DNA from: Streptomyces sparsogenes
GTDB taxonomy: Bacteria; Actinomycetota; Actinomycetes; Streptomycetales; Streptomycetaceae
Direction: 5' to 3'
Assembly (NCBI RefSeq): GCF_001704635.1
Contig: NZ_MAXF01000024.1
Location: 1-64,000 of the forward strand
DNA length: 64,000 nucleotides
Part shown: positions 41,454 to 50,917 of the stretch, piece by piece
Numbering within the stretch: position 1 is the first letter of the stretch
Layout: each line of letters starts with the position of its first letter
Translations under genes and position numbers: made by a program
The notes under the pieces: model-generated
Told to the model about the DNA's origin: nothing
Databases searched by the model: none
What the model saw: only the letters and a program-made list of their open reading frames with translations

Positions 41454-41503
41454 CCCAACCGAACGGGCCCGCCGCGGCCGAGGCCACCAGCGCTGTGCTG
41501 CGT

Positions 41504-41564
41504 AAGCTCTTGAGCTTCACGGACGTCCCTCGTTCCCCTTCACGTCTGATCCGGTTTTCCGGAA
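41504..41564. promoter_or_regulatory. Candidate LacI operators upstream of the LacI gene
   Basis: AAGCTC-tt-GAGCTT (41504-41517) and TTCCGGAA (41557-41564, followed by G) lie in the 187-bp gap before the LacI gene. The same TTCCGGAAG sequence recurs just before the solute-binding-protein gene, suggesting a shared regulator. Confidence 0.4.
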
Positions 41565-41640
41565 GACTTCTGCAAGGTTCCGAGGGGTGCACCCGGAAAG
41601 CTAAAGGCGGGGGCGACTCCCGTCAGCGGAGGAGGCGGAA

Positions 41641-42702
41641 ATGGCTACGGAGAGCGCGGGGGCCGAGAGCGGCGCCCGGTCCAGGGTGACGATCACGGCC
41701 ATCGCACAGGAGGCGGGGGTCTCGGTGCCCACCGTCTCGCGGGTGGTCAACGGGCGTTCGGACGTCTCGCCCGAGACCCGGGCCCGGGTGGAGAACCTGC
41801 TGCGGCGGCACGGCTACCGCCGCCGGCAGGCCGCCCCGGGCGGCCGCGCCGCCCTGGTGGACCTGGTCTTCAACGACCTGGACAGCCCCTGGGCGGTGGA
41901 GATCATCCGGGGCGTGGAGGAGGTCGCCCACCAGGACGGCGTGGGCACCGTGGTCTCCGCCATCCACGGCCGGGCGGGGGCCGCGCGGCAGTGGATGAAG
42001 AACCTGCGGGCGCGCGCCTCGGACGGGGTGATCCTGGTGACCTCCGTACTGGAACCGGTGCTGCACGAGGAGCTGCGGCGGCTGAACGTGCCGATCGTGG
42101 TGGTCGATCCGGCCGGCTCCCCCGCCCTGGACGCCCCCACCATCGGGGCGACCAACTGGGCGGGCGGGATGGCCGCGACCGAACATCTGCTGGGCCTGGG
42201 CCACCGCCGGATCGGCTTCATCGCCGGCCCGCCGCGGCTGCTGTGCAGCCGGGCCCGGCTGGACGGCCACCGGGCCGCCCTGGAGGCCGCGGGGGTGCCG
42301 TACGACCAGGCGCTGGTCGCGCAGGGCGACTTCTACCACGAGTCCGGATTCGTGGGCTGCGACCGGCTCATGGACACCGACACCCCGCCCACCGCGGTGT
42401 TCGCCTCCAGCGACCAGATGGCGCTGGGCGCGATCGAGGCGCTGCGCCGCCGGGGGCTGCGGGTGCCGGAGGACGTGAGCGTCGTCGGCTTCGACGACCT
42501 TCCGGAAGTCCGCTGGTCGGCCCCGCCGCTGACGACGGTGCGCCAGCCGCTCGCGGAGATGGGCAAGCTGGCCGCCCGTACGGTGTTGCGGCAGGCGCGC
42601 GGCGAGGAGGTCGAGTCGCCCCGGGTGGAACTGGCCACGGCGCTGGTCGTCCGCGCCAGCACGGCCCCGCCGAGCACGGCCGCGCCCGGAGGTTCTTCCT
42701 GA
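41641..42702 (+). CDS. LacI-family transcriptional regulator
   Basis: A 353-aa LacI regulator: HTH and hinge at ~16-62 (VTITAIAQEAGVSVPTVSRVVNGRSDVSPETRARV), followed by a periplasmic-binding-like effector domain (LVDLVFNDLDSPWAVEIIRGVEE, LGHRRIGFIAGP, VFASSDQMALGAIEAL, VSVVGFDDLPE). AGGAGG precedes ATG 41641. It sits just upstream of a sugar ABC transporter and GH3 glycosidase in the order described for the bxl (xylobiose) operon of Streptomyces, where BxlR represses; assignment to bxl is inference. Confidence 0.9.
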   Translation: MATESAGAESGARSRVTITAIAQEAGVSVPTVSRVVNGRSDVSPETRARVENLLRRHGYRRRQAAPGGRAALVDLVFNDLDSPWAVEIIRGVEEVAHQDGVGTVVSAIHGRAGAARQWMKNLRARASDGVILVTSVLEPVLHEELRRLNVPIVVVDPAGSPALDAPTIGATNWAGGMAATEHLLGLGHRRIGFIAGPPRLLCSRARLDGHRAALEAAGVPYDQALVAQGDFYHESGFVGCDRLMDTDTPPTAVFASSDQMALGAIEALRRRGLRVPEDVSVVGFDDLPEVRWSAPPLTTVRQPLAEMGKLAARTVLRQARGEEVESPRVELATALVVRASTAPPSTAAPGGSS

Positions 42703-42754
42703 GCCGTCCCGCACACCGCGTTCCGGCGGCGAAGCCTCCCGTTTGTTCGACCTC

Positions 42755-42825
42755 TTGACACCGCATCAGCGCCCTCATAGCGTCCACGCAATCACTTCCG
42801 AGAATTATCGGGCTTCTTCCGGAAG
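42755..42825 (+). promoter_or_regulatory. Promoter and palindromic operators of the sugar ABC/GH3 operon
   Basis: TTGACA (42755-42760), 17-nt spacer and TAGCGT (42778-42783) make the strongest promoter seen in the window. Just downstream are CCGA-n6-TCGG (42798-42811) and the perfect 10-bp palindrome CTTCCGGAAG (42816-42825), which would block the early transcribed region when bound by the LacI protein. The second also contains the GGAAGG ribosome site. Confidence 0.6.
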
Positions 42826-42837
42826 GCAAACGCGACG

Positions 42838-44157
42838 ATGACGATGCGTACCCCCAGGTCACGGTCGATGCTCCGGGCATCCACCCTCGCCGCCGCACTG
42901 CTCCTGGCCACCACCACCCTCACCGCTTGCGGCAGCTCCGGCCCCGGCGGCTCGGACGACGACTCCCTCGACGTCTGGGTCTACGGCGACGCCTCGACCA
43001 AGGTGCAGCGCGCGGTCGTCAAGCGGTTCAACAAGACCTCCGAGGTGAAGGTCAACCTGACCGAGGTGCCGGGCGACGGCTACACGGACAAGATGCGCAC
43101 CTCCATGGGCACCCCCAACGCCCCGGACGTCTTCTTCAACTGGGGCGGCGGCAGCATCAGCGACTTCGCCAAGGAGGGCATGCTGGTCGACCTCGGCCCC
43201 ACGCTGGAGAAGGACCCGGAGCTGAAGAAGGCGTTCATCCCCACCATCCTCGAGGCGGGTGCGGTGAACGACACGTACTACGGCATTCCGATGCGCGGCA
43301 TGCAGCCGGTGATCCTCTTCTACAACAAGAAGGTGTTCCAGGACGCGGGCGCGCAGCCCCCCAAGTCCTGGGACGACCTGCTGGGGCTCGTGGACACCTT
43401 CAAGAAGAAGGGCGTCACCCCCTTCGCGCTCGCGGGCACCGACCCCTGGACCGAGCTGATGTGGGTGGAGTACCTGGTGGACCGGTACAGCGGCGCCGGG
43501 GTCTTCAAGAAGATCCAGAACGGGGACGCCTCCGGGTGGGACGACCCGGCCGTGCTGAAGACCGCCGAGACGATCAAGAGCCTGGTCGACCGGGGCGCCT
43601 TCGGCAAGAACTACAAGTCGGTCAACTACACGGCCGACGGGGCCTCCACGCTCTTCGCCAAGGGCAAGGCCGCGATGCACCTGATGGGCTCGTGGGAGTA
43701 CGCCAACCAGAAGGCGAACCAGCCGGACTTCGCCAAGTCGGGGCTCGGCTGGACCACCTTCCCGGCCCTCCCGGGCGGCAAGGGCGACCCGAAGAACGTG
43801 GTGGGCAACCCGACCAACTACTGGTCCGTCAACGCCAAGCTCAAGGGGAAGAAGAAGACCGCCGCGATCGAGTTCGTGAAGTTCGCCGCCAAGCAGGACT
43901 ACGCCAAGGACCTGATAGCCAACGGCGACGTGCCCACGACCTCCGACGCCACCTCGCTGCTGAACGAGCACGAGAACCCCGCCTACGCGCGGTTCCAGTA
44001 CGACATGGTGCGTGAGGCCCCGAGCTTCACCCTCTCCTGGGACCAGGCGCTGTCGGCCAAGAACACGCCGTCGCTGCACACCGACATCCAGAAGCTGTTC
44101 AACGGGCAGCTGAGCCCGACCGGGTTCGTCGCGGCGCTGAAGAAGGACATCAAGTAA
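42838..44157 (+). CDS. ABC sugar-binding lipoprotein (family 1 solute-binding)
   Basis: A 439-aa extracellular solute-binding protein with a lipoprotein signal (hydrophobic 14-30, lipobox LTAC, Cys ~32). It has the CUT1 pattern: LDVWVYGDASTKVQRAVVKRFNK, PDVFFNWGGG, YYGIPMRGMQPVILFYNKKVF, GKAAMHLMGSWEY. It delivers an oligosaccharide, possibly xylobiose, to the following permeases. No ATPase gene follows; Streptomyces CUT1 systems usually share MsiK. Confidence 0.92.
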   Translation: MTMRTPRSRSMLRASTLAAALLLATTTLTACGSSGPGGSDDDSLDVWVYGDASTKVQRAVVKRFNKTSEVKVNLTEVPGDGYTDKMRTSMGTPNAPDVFFNWGGGSISDFAKEGMLVDLGPTLEKDPELKKAFIPTILEAGAVNDTYYGIPMRGMQPVILFYNKKVFQDAGAQPPKSWDDLLGLVDTFKKKGVTPFALAGTDPWTELMWVEYLVDRYSGAGVFKKIQNGDASGWDDPAVLKTAETIKSLVDRGAFGKNYKSVNYTADGASTLFAKGKAAMHLMGSWEYANQKANQPDFAKSGLGWTTFPALPGGKGDPKNVVGNPTNYWSVNAKLKGKKKTAAIEFVKFAAKQDYAKDLIANGDVPTTSDATSLLNEHENPAYARFQYDMVREAPSFTLSWDQALSAKNTPSLHTDIQKLFNGQLSPTGFVAALKKDIK

Positions 44158-45125
44158 TGACGGGCGCCGTCAGCAAGGGCGGCAGCGGCAAGGTCGCCGT
44201 CGGCAAGGGCGGCGGCAGGAGGGCGTCCGGCAAGGGCGTGGGCCGTGACGCCGTGGGCCGCCCCGGCGCGGTCTGGGCGCTCCCCGGGGTGCTGTTCTTC
44301 GCGTGTTTCGCCGTCCTCCCCATGCTGCTGGTCGGCTATCTGGCCTTCACCGAGTGGGACGGCATCGGCTCCCCCCACTGGACCGGCACCGACAACTGGT
44401 CCCGGCTGTGGCACGACCCGGACATGCACCAGGCGGTCTGGCTCAGCCTGCTGCTGACCGTCCTGACCTGGCTGGTCCAGACCCCGATCGCGCTGCTGCT
44501 CGGCGTGTGGGCGGCCGGGCGGCAGCGCAACCGCGCCGTGCTGTCGGCGATCTTCTTCCTGCCGCTGCTGGCGTCCTCCGTGGCCCTCGCCCTGGTCTGG
44601 AAGCAGCTACTGGACCCCAACTTCGGCCTCATCGCCGAGATCGGGCCCACCCTCGGCTTCGCGGACGGCGACCTGCTGGGCGACTCCCAGGGCGCCTTCG
44701 GCGCCATCCTGTTCGTGACCGCCTGGCAGTTCATCCCCCTCCACACCCTGATCTACCAGGGCGGCGCCCGGGCCATCCCGCGCTCGCTCTACGACGCGGC
44801 GGCCATCGACGGGGCGGGCACCGTCCGCCAGTTCTTCTCGATCACGCTGCCCCAGCTGCGCAACACCGTGGTCACCTCGTCGGTGATCATGGTGGTGGGC
44901 GCGCTGACCTTCTTCGACACCGTGCTGATCCTCACCAAGGGCGGCCCGGGCACGGACACCAGCATCGTCCCGTACCTGATGTACAAGAACGGCTTCCAGG
45001 CCTTCGACCTCGGCTACGCCAGCGCGGTCGCGGCCCTCCTCGTCGTCGTCGCCACCGCCGTCTCGCTGCTGCTGGTGCGGCTGACCGGCTTCAGCTCGAT
45101 GCGCAGCACCCGGGAGGGGTTGTGA
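44157..45125 (+). CDS. ABC sugar permease (MalF-like)
   Basis: A 322-aa permease with six membrane helices and the EAA loop IPRSLYDAAAIDGAGTVRQFFSITLPQLR characteristic of binding-protein-dependent sugar permeases. The ATG shares a base with the solute-binding-protein stop. The first 30 residues are Gly/Lys-rich repeats. Partner of the next permease. Confidence 0.92.
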   Translation: MTGAVSKGGSGKVAVGKGGGRRASGKGVGRDAVGRPGAVWALPGVLFFACFAVLPMLLVGYLAFTEWDGIGSPHWTGTDNWSRLWHDPDMHQAVWLSLLLTVLTWLVQTPIALLLGVWAAGRQRNRAVLSAIFFLPLLASSVALALVWKQLLDPNFGLIAEIGPTLGFADGDLLGDSQGAFGAILFVTAWQFIPLHTLIYQGGARAIPRSLYDAAAIDGAGTVRQFFSITLPQLRNTVVTSSVIMVVGALTFFDTVLILTKGGPGTDTSIVPYLMYKNGFQAFDLGYASAVAALLVVVATAVSLLLVRLTGFSSMRSTREGL

Positions 45126-46048
45126 CCGACGTGCTGCACCAGCGGCCCGGGACGGACCGCGGGACCGGCAAGGTCGCGCCGCCGGCCAAGCCCCGCCGCG
45201 CGGGCCTGCCCCGGCTGCTGAGGAGGAGCGGCCCTCGAAGGCCCAACTACCCGGCCGGTCTCGCCTCCCTGCTGTGGCTGGTCATCGTCGGCGCCCCGCT
45301 GTACGTCCTGGTGGCCACCACCTTCCGGACCCGCGACGGCTATATCGACGACGGTCCGCTGTCGCTGCCCACCCACCCCACGCTCGCCAACTACGACCGG
45401 GTGCTGAGCAGCCACTTCTTCACCTATCTGGGCAACACCCTGGTCGTCACCGCCGTGTGCGCCACCCTCGTCATCGTGCTGTCGGTGACCGTCGGCTACG
45501 CGGTCGTGCGCGCTCGGGGCCGGGTGTCCCGGCGCGTCTTCCAGATCTTCCTGCTGGGGCTGGCGATCCCGTCCCAGGCGGTGATCATCCCGATCTATCT
45601 GGTGATCACCAAGCTGCATCTCTACGACACCCTGCTGGCGGTGATCCTGCCGACGGCCGCCTTCTCGCTCCCGGTCAGCGTGCTGATCCTGGCGGGCACC
45701 ATGCGCGACATCGACGAGGAGCTGTACGAGTCGATGGCGCTGGACGGGGCGGGGCCCACCCGGGTGCTGCTGCGACTGGTGGTGCCGATGTCGCGGGCGG
45801 GGATCTCCACGGTCGGCGTGTACTCGGCCCTGCACGCGTGGAACGGCTTCATGTTCCCGCTGATCCTCACCCAGTCCCGGGAGAACCGGGTGCTGACCCT
45901 GGGCCTGTACGACTACGTCGGCGAGTTCCGGGTGGACACCCCGGCGCTGCTCACCGCGGTCGTGCTGTCCATCGTCCCGATCTTCGTCGTCTACCTCTTC
46001 GCCCGCCGTCAGCTGATCAACGGCCTGATGGGCGTGGGCGGCAAGTGA
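45122..46048 (+). CDS. ABC sugar permease (MalG-like)
   Basis: A 308-aa permease with six helices and the EAA loop DEELYESMALDGAGPTRVLLRLVVPMSRAG. The GTG start overlaps the previous stop by 4 nt (GTGA). The start is supported by this coupling rather than by its ribosome site. It ends in the FARRQLINGLMGVGGK tail usual for MalG-type proteins. Confidence 0.92.
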   Translation: MTDVLHQRPGTDRGTGKVAPPAKPRRAGLPRLLRRSGPRRPNYPAGLASLLWLVIVGAPLYVLVATTFRTRDGYIDDGPLSLPTHPTLANYDRVLSSHFFTYLGNTLVVTAVCATLVIVLSVTVGYAVVRARGRVSRRVFQIFLLGLAIPSQAVIIPIYLVITKLHLYDTLLAVILPTAAFSLPVSVLILAGTMRDIDEELYESMALDGAGPTRVLLRLVVPMSRAGISTVGVYSALHAWNGFMFPLILTQSRENRVLTLGLYDYVGEFRVDTPALLTAVVLSIVPIFVVYLFARRQLINGLMGVGGK

Positions 46049-46083
46049 CCGACCCCGGCGAACAGCCTGAGACAAGGAGCTTC

Positions 46084-48444
46084 ATGCCTCACCCCTGGCA
46101 GGACACCTCCCTCCCCGCCGAAGACCGCGCCGCGGACCTGCTCTCCCGGATGACCCTGGAGGAGAAGCTCGCCCAACTCGCCGGGGTCTGGCCGGGCTCC
46201 GGGTCCACCGAGGGCGAGGACGTCGCCCCGCTCCAGCACGAGGTCAACGAGGACGTGGACCTCGACGCCCTGCTCCCCCACGGCCTCGGCCAGCTGACCC
46301 GCCCGTTCGGCACCGCCCCCGTCGAGCCGGGCGAGGGCGCCGCCGCCCTCGCCCGCACCCAGGCGCGGATCGCCGCCGGCAACCGCTTCGGGATCCCGGC
46401 CGTCGCCCACGAGGAGTGCCTGACCGGCTTCGCCGCCTGGGGCGCGACCGTCTTCCCGACCCCGCTGGCCTGGGGCGCCACCTTCGACCCGGCGCTGGTC
46501 GGCCGGGCGGCCGAGCTGATCGGCGCCTCCATGCGGGCGGTGGGCATCCACCAGGGCCTGTCCCCCGTCGTGGACGTGGTGCGCGACCCGCGCTGGGGGC
46601 GTACGGAGGAGTCCATCGGCGAGGATCCGTACCTGGTCGGGACCATCGGCACCGCGTATGTGCGCGGCCTTCAGTCGGCCGGGATCGTCGCCACCCTCAA
46701 GCACTTCGCGGGCTACTCGGCCTCGCGCGGCGCCCGCAACCACGCGCCGGTCTCCATCGGCCCGCGCGAGCTGGCCGACGTCATCCTGCCGCCGTTCGAG
46801 ATGGCCGTGCTCGAGGGCGGGGCGCGCTCGGTCATGCACGCCTACAACGACCTCGACGGCGTCCCGTCGGCGGCCAACCCCTGGCTGCTGACGGAACTGC
46901 TGCGCGAGTGCTGGGGCTTCACCGGCACCGTCGTCTCCGACTACTTCGGGGTCTCCTTCCTGGAGCTGAACCACCGCGTCGCCGACTCCCCGGCGCGCGC
47001 CGCCGGGCTCGCGCTGGCGGCCGGCGTGGACGTGGAGCTGCCCGCCGTGCGCTGCTTCGCCACGCCGCTGCGGGACGCCGTACGGGCCGGGGAGGTGGAC
47101 GAGGCGCTGGTGGACCGGGCGGCGCTGCGGGTGCTGCGGCAGAAGTGCGAACTGGGGCTGCTCGACCCGGACTGGTCGGCCACTCCGCCCGCGCTGCCCC
47201 AGACGGTGGACCTGGACCCGCCGGTGATGCGGGAGGTGGCCCGACAGCTCGCCGAGGAGTCGGTGGTGCTGCTCGCCAACGACCGCCAGGTGCTGCCGCT
47301 CGCGCCCGGGGCCCGGATCGCGGTCGTCGGGCCGCTCGCCGACGACCCCGCCGCGATGCTCGGCTGCTACACCTTCCCCCGGCACGTGGGCATCGAGCAC
47401 CCGGAGCTGCCGATCGGCATCGACGTGCCGACGCTGCTCGCCGCGCTGCGCGCCGAACTCCCCGACGCGCGGATCACCCACGCCGAGGGCTGCGCCCCGC
47501 CCGGACCGGCCACCGGGGCCGCCGCCGCGACGGGCGCCTCGGCCGCCGTGGCCGCCGAGAGCCGGCTGGCGCAGGCAGCCCGCGCCGCCTCGGACGCCGA
47601 TGTGTGCGTGGCCGTGCTCGGCGACCTCTCCGGCCTGTTCGGCCGGGGCACCTCGGGCGAGGGCTGCGACGCCGCCGACCTCGAACTGCCCGGGGAGCAG
47701 GGCGCCCTGCTCGACACCCTGCTGGCCACCGGCACCCCCGTGGTGCTGGTCCTGCTGACCGGGCGCCCGTACGCGCTCGGCCGCTGGTCGGACCTGCTCG
47801 CCGCCACCGTCCAGGCCTTCTTCCCCGGCGAGGAGGGCGGCCCGGCCGTCGCCGGGGTGCTCTCCGGCCGCGTGAACCCCTCGGGCCGGCTGCCCGTCAG
47901 CGTCCCGTACGGGCCCGGCGGCCAGCCCTGGACGTACCTCCAGCCGCCGCTGGGGCTGCACGGCGGGGCCAGCACCGTGGACCCCACCCCGCTGCACCCC
48001 TTCGGCCACGGCCTGTCGTACACCACCTTCGTCTGGGAGGCCCCGGAGGCGGACGCGGCCACCCTGGCCACCGACGGCGAGACCGCGCTGCGCCTGACCG
48101 TCCGCAACACGGGCGAGCGGCCCGGCACCGAGGTGGTGCAGCTCTATCTGCACCAGCCCGTGGCCCGCGCCGTCCGCCCGGTCACCCGGCTCATCGGCTA
48201 CGCGCGGGTCCCGCTGGCGCCCGGCGAGAGCGCCGAGGTCCAGTTCACCTTCCACGCCGACCTGGCCTCCTACCCGGGCGCGCCCGACGGGGGCCGCGTC
48301 GTCGAACCCGGCCCGCTGGAGCTGCGCCTGGCCGCCTCCAGCGCCGACGCCGACGTACGGCACACCCTGCCGCTGACGCTGACCGGGCCGGAGCGGACGG
48401 TGGACCACCGGCGGAGGCTGGTGTGCCCGGCGGAGGTGAAGTGA
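46084..48444 (+). CDS. Glycoside hydrolase family 3 (beta-xylosidase/beta-glucosidase)
   Basis: A 786-aa GH3 enzyme: N-terminal TIM barrel (LSRMTLEEKLAQLAG, GIPAVAHEECLTGF, ATLKHFAGYS, SVMHAYNDLDGVPSAANPWLL), catalytic nucleophile Asp286 in VVSDYFGV, alpha/beta sandwich and a C-terminal fibronectin-III-like domain. No signal peptide, so it acts inside on sugars imported by the preceding transporter. AAGGAG is 7 nt before ATG 46084. Position and length resemble Streptomyces BxlA beta-xylosidase. Confidence 0.93.
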   Translation: MPHPWQDTSLPAEDRAADLLSRMTLEEKLAQLAGVWPGSGSTEGEDVAPLQHEVNEDVDLDALLPHGLGQLTRPFGTAPVEPGEGAAALARTQARIAAGNRFGIPAVAHEECLTGFAAWGATVFPTPLAWGATFDPALVGRAAELIGASMRAVGIHQGLSPVVDVVRDPRWGRTEESIGEDPYLVGTIGTAYVRGLQSAGIVATLKHFAGYSASRGARNHAPVSIGPRELADVILPPFEMAVLEGGARSVMHAYNDLDGVPSAANPWLLTELLRECWGFTGTVVSDYFGVSFLELNHRVADSPARAAGLALAAGVDVELPAVRCFATPLRDAVRAGEVDEALVDRAALRVLRQKCELGLLDPDWSATPPALPQTVDLDPPVMREVARQLAEESVVLLANDRQVLPLAPGARIAVVGPLADDPAAMLGCYTFPRHVGIEHPELPIGIDVPTLLAALRAELPDARITHAEGCAPPGPATGAAAATGASAAVAAESRLAQAARAASDADVCVAVLGDLSGLFGRGTSGEGCDAADLELPGEQGALLDTLLATGTPVVLVLLTGRPYALGRWSDLLAATVQAFFPGEEGGPAVAGVLSGRVNPSGRLPVSVPYGPGGQPWTYLQPPLGLHGGASTVDPTPLHPFGHGLSYTTFVWEAPEADAATLATDGETALRLTVRNTGERPGTEVVQLYLHQPVARAVRPVTRLIGYARVPLAPGESAEVQFTFHADLASYPGAPDGGRVVEPGPLELRLAASSADADVRHTLPLTLTGPERTVDHRRRLVCPAEVK

Positions 48445-48460
48445 CCCCGGCGCCCGGGCG

Positions 48461-50035
48461 TCAGCGGGGCGGCGGCGGGGGCGCGGGGGCGCCGGCGGGC
48501 GGGGCGATCTTCGGGTAGGAGGCGGGGCCCGCCGTGGTCTCTCCCGCCGGCTCCGCCTCCCGGCCCGGCGCCGTCTCCCGGCCCAGCGCGGCGTCGCGGG
48601 CGGCGCCCGGGTCCCAGCCGGTCTCGACCACCCGCTTCTGCATCACGATGGCGGCGCCCAGCACGGCGAACCCGATCAGCAGGATGATCACCAGTCCGGG
48701 GGCGCCGCCTGCCTTGCCCGCGTTGCCGATGAGGGCGCCGAGCCAGCCGAAGTCCGCGTCGCCGAAGGTGGTGTTCTGGTCGCCGAACGCGCCGAGCACC
48801 TTGAGCAGCAGGGCGGGCAGGAAGGTGATCAGCACCCCGTTGAGGAAGGCGCCGACGACCGCGCCGCGCCGGCCGCCGGTCGAGTTCCCGTACACCCCGG
48901 CCGCGCCGCCGGTGAAGAAGTGCGGGACCAGGCCCGGCAGCACCAGGGCCAGGCCGAAGGCCGGGTTGAAGATCCAGGTGAGCAGGCCCAGGCTGACCAG
49001 CCCGCCGGTGAAGCTGGCGAGGAAGCCGATCAGCACCGCGTTCTGCGCGTACGGGAAGACGATCGGCGCGTCCAGCGCGGGCAGCGCGCCCGGCACCACC
49101 TTCTCCGCGATGCCCTGGAAGGCGGGGACCAGCTCGCCGAGGATCGTACGGACACCGAAGAGGATCACCGCGACCGCGATGCCGAACTGGAGCCCCTGCA
49201 TCACGGACTGCATCAGGTAGTTGCCGACATCGGTGGCCGGCGCGCCGCCGCCCGCGCCCGCGAACGCCTTGAACGCCTGCTCCTTGCCGACCTTGGCGAG
49301 GAAGACCACCGCCATGGCCAGGTAGATCAGCAGCATGGACAGGGCGGTGGCCACCATCGAGTCGCGCAGGAAGCGCAGCCCCTCGGGCAGCTTCATCTCC
49401 TCGGTGCTGCGGCTGCGCTTGCCGACCACCTTCCCGGCCGCGCCCGCCACCACATAGCCGGCGGTGCCGAAGTGGCCGATGGCCACGGTGTTGCTCCCGG
49501 TGACGCGCTTGGTCCATGGATGCGCGAACGCCGGCATGGCGACCAGCATGATGCCGAGCAGCACCCCGCCGACCGCGACCACCGCGAAGGTCGACTGCCC
49601 GGTGCCGGCCAGCACCACGGTCAGCAGCGTGGCCATGAAGAGCATGTGGTGTCCGGTCAGGAACACATAGCGCAGCGGGGTGAAGCGGGCCAGCAGCAGG
49701 CTGACCACGAAGCCCAGGATCATCAGCCACGCGACGCGGGAGCCGAACCGGTCCTGGGCGATGCCGACGATGGCCTCGTTCGTGGGGATGACGCCATGAG
49801 CGCCCGTGGCGCCCTGGATCATCGTGCCCAGCGGGGCGAGGGAGCCGGTGACCAGCCCCGCGCCGGCGCCGATCAGCAGGAAGCCGAGGGTCGCCTTGAT
49901 GGCGCCGCCGACGATCTGCCCGGTGGTTCTCTTGAGCGCGATGAGTCCGACGGCGGTGATGATGCCGATCAGATACGCGGGTTCGCTCAGAATCTCGTTG
50001 ACGAGAAACTTCGCGACAGCGACAAGCCAGCCCAT
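48461..50035 (-). CDS. PTS ascorbate/galactitol-type permease IIC (UlaA/SgaT)
   Basis: A 524-aa integral membrane EIIC of the UlaA family: EPAYLIGIITAVGLIALKRTTGQIVGGAIKATLGFLLIGAGAG at the N-terminus, repeated cores with GHHMLFMATLL, VAMPAFAHPWTKRV, HFGTAGYVVAGAAG, and a C-terminal Pro-rich tail. Transports and phosphorylates ascorbate or a related sugar acid with the adjacent IIA-IIB protein. It is 22 bp downstream of that gene; its stop is 16 bp from the GH3 stop. Confidence 0.93.
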   Translation of the reverse strand: MGWLVAVAKFLVNEILSEPAYLIGIITAVGLIALKRTTGQIVGGAIKATLGFLLIGAGAGLVTGSLAPLGTMIQGATGAHGVIPTNEAIVGIAQDRFGSRVAWLMILGFVVSLLLARFTPLRYVFLTGHHMLFMATLLTVVLAGTGQSTFAVVAVGGVLLGIMLVAMPAFAHPWTKRVTGSNTVAIGHFGTAGYVVAGAAGKVVGKRSRSTEEMKLPEGLRFLRDSMVATALSMLLIYLAMAVVFLAKVGKEQAFKAFAGAGGGAPATDVGNYLMQSVMQGLQFGIAVAVILFGVRTILGELVPAFQGIAEKVVPGALPALDAPIVFPYAQNAVLIGFLASFTGGLVSLGLLTWIFNPAFGLALVLPGLVPHFFTGGAAGVYGNSTGGRRGAVVGAFLNGVLITFLPALLLKVLGAFGDQNTTFGDADFGWLGALIGNAGKAGGAPGLVIILLIGFAVLGAAIVMQKRVVETGWDPGAARDAALGRETAPGREAEPAGETTAGPASYPKIAPPAGAPAPPPPPR

Positions 50036-50057
50036 GATGTTCTTCGCTTCCTCGTCG

Positions 50058-50906
50058 TCAGGCGTCGTGGGTGTCGGCGGCGCGGGTGTCGACGTCGTAG
50101 ATGTCGCGGAGTGCCGCGTCCACCTCGGCGGTGCTGGTGAAGTCCTGGACGACCTTCACCGGCCGCCCCACGTCCCCCAGGGTCTTGGCGATCTCCCGGG
50201 AGGTGAGCAGGGCGACGGCCTCGGAGGCCTTGCCCTTGGCCGAGATGGTGTCGGTCGCCTCCACGGTGACGAACTTCGACCACTTCCAGCGGTCCAGGAC
50301 CTGTTCCAGGGTGTTCTTGAGGAACAGGCTGGTGCCGACGCCGTTGCCGCAGACGGTCAGGATCTTGTGCAGGGACGAAGCGGGGGCGGCGGAGGAAGCA
50401 CCTCCGGCGGCGGGAGCGCTCTCGGCAGCGGGGGCGGGGGCGGCGGGCCCCGGCTCGGCGCCCCCGGTGAGGATGGCGAGCAGCGCCCCGGGCGTGGGCG
50501 CGGCCGCGAGCGCGGCGGCGGTGTCCGGGTCGCCCAGCAGCCGCGCCAGGGCGGCCATGGCCGAGGTGTGCGCGGCGGAGTCCTTCGCGGCGAGGGCGAC
50601 GACCAGCTCGACCGGGTCGTTGGACTCGTGGCCGAACTCGACCGGCTCGGCGAGCCGCACCCAGGACATGCCGGTTCTGAGCACCGCCGGGGACGGCCGG
50701 GCGTGGGCGAACGCCAGGCCGGGGGCTATGACGATGTAGGGGCCGTTGTCCTCGACGTTGGCGATCATCTCGGCGGTGTAGTCCCCGGTGGCGACGCCCG
50801 CCGCGACCATGAGGCCGCCCGCGACCCCGATCGCCTCCCGCCAGTCGGCCGCCCGGACATCGAGCCGTATGGCCTCGCCGGACAGAAAATCACTTAGTTG
50901 TGTCAT
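50058..50906 (-). CDS. PTS IIA-IIB fusion for ascorbate-type transporter
   Basis: A 282-aa fusion: EIIA (mannitol/fructose-type, ~1-150) with the phospho-acceptor His68 in GLAFAHARP, an Ala/Pro linker (~152-180), and EIIB of the lactose/ascorbate type with Cys186 in TVCGNGVGTSL. Together with UlaA-type IIC it completes the sugar-specific components; general PTS proteins are encoded elsewhere. ATG 50906 lies 11 bp after the stop of the unknown 676-aa gene and lacks a good ribosome site, so translational coupling is possible. Confidence 0.92.
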   Translation of the reverse strand: MTQLSDFLSGEAIRLDVRAADWREAIGVAGGLMVAAGVATGDYTAEMIANVEDNGPYIVIAPGLAFAHARPSPAVLRTGMSWVRLAEPVEFGHESNDPVELVVALAAKDSAAHTSAMAALARLLGDPDTAAALAAAPTPGALLAILTGGAEPGPAAPAPAAESAPAAGGASSAAPASSLHKILTVCGNGVGTSLFLKNTLEQVLDRWKWSKFVTVEATDTISAKGKASEAVALLTSREIAKTLGDVGRPVKVVQDFTSTAEVDAALRDIYDVDTRAADTHDA

Positions 50907-50917
50907 GCACAAGATCT

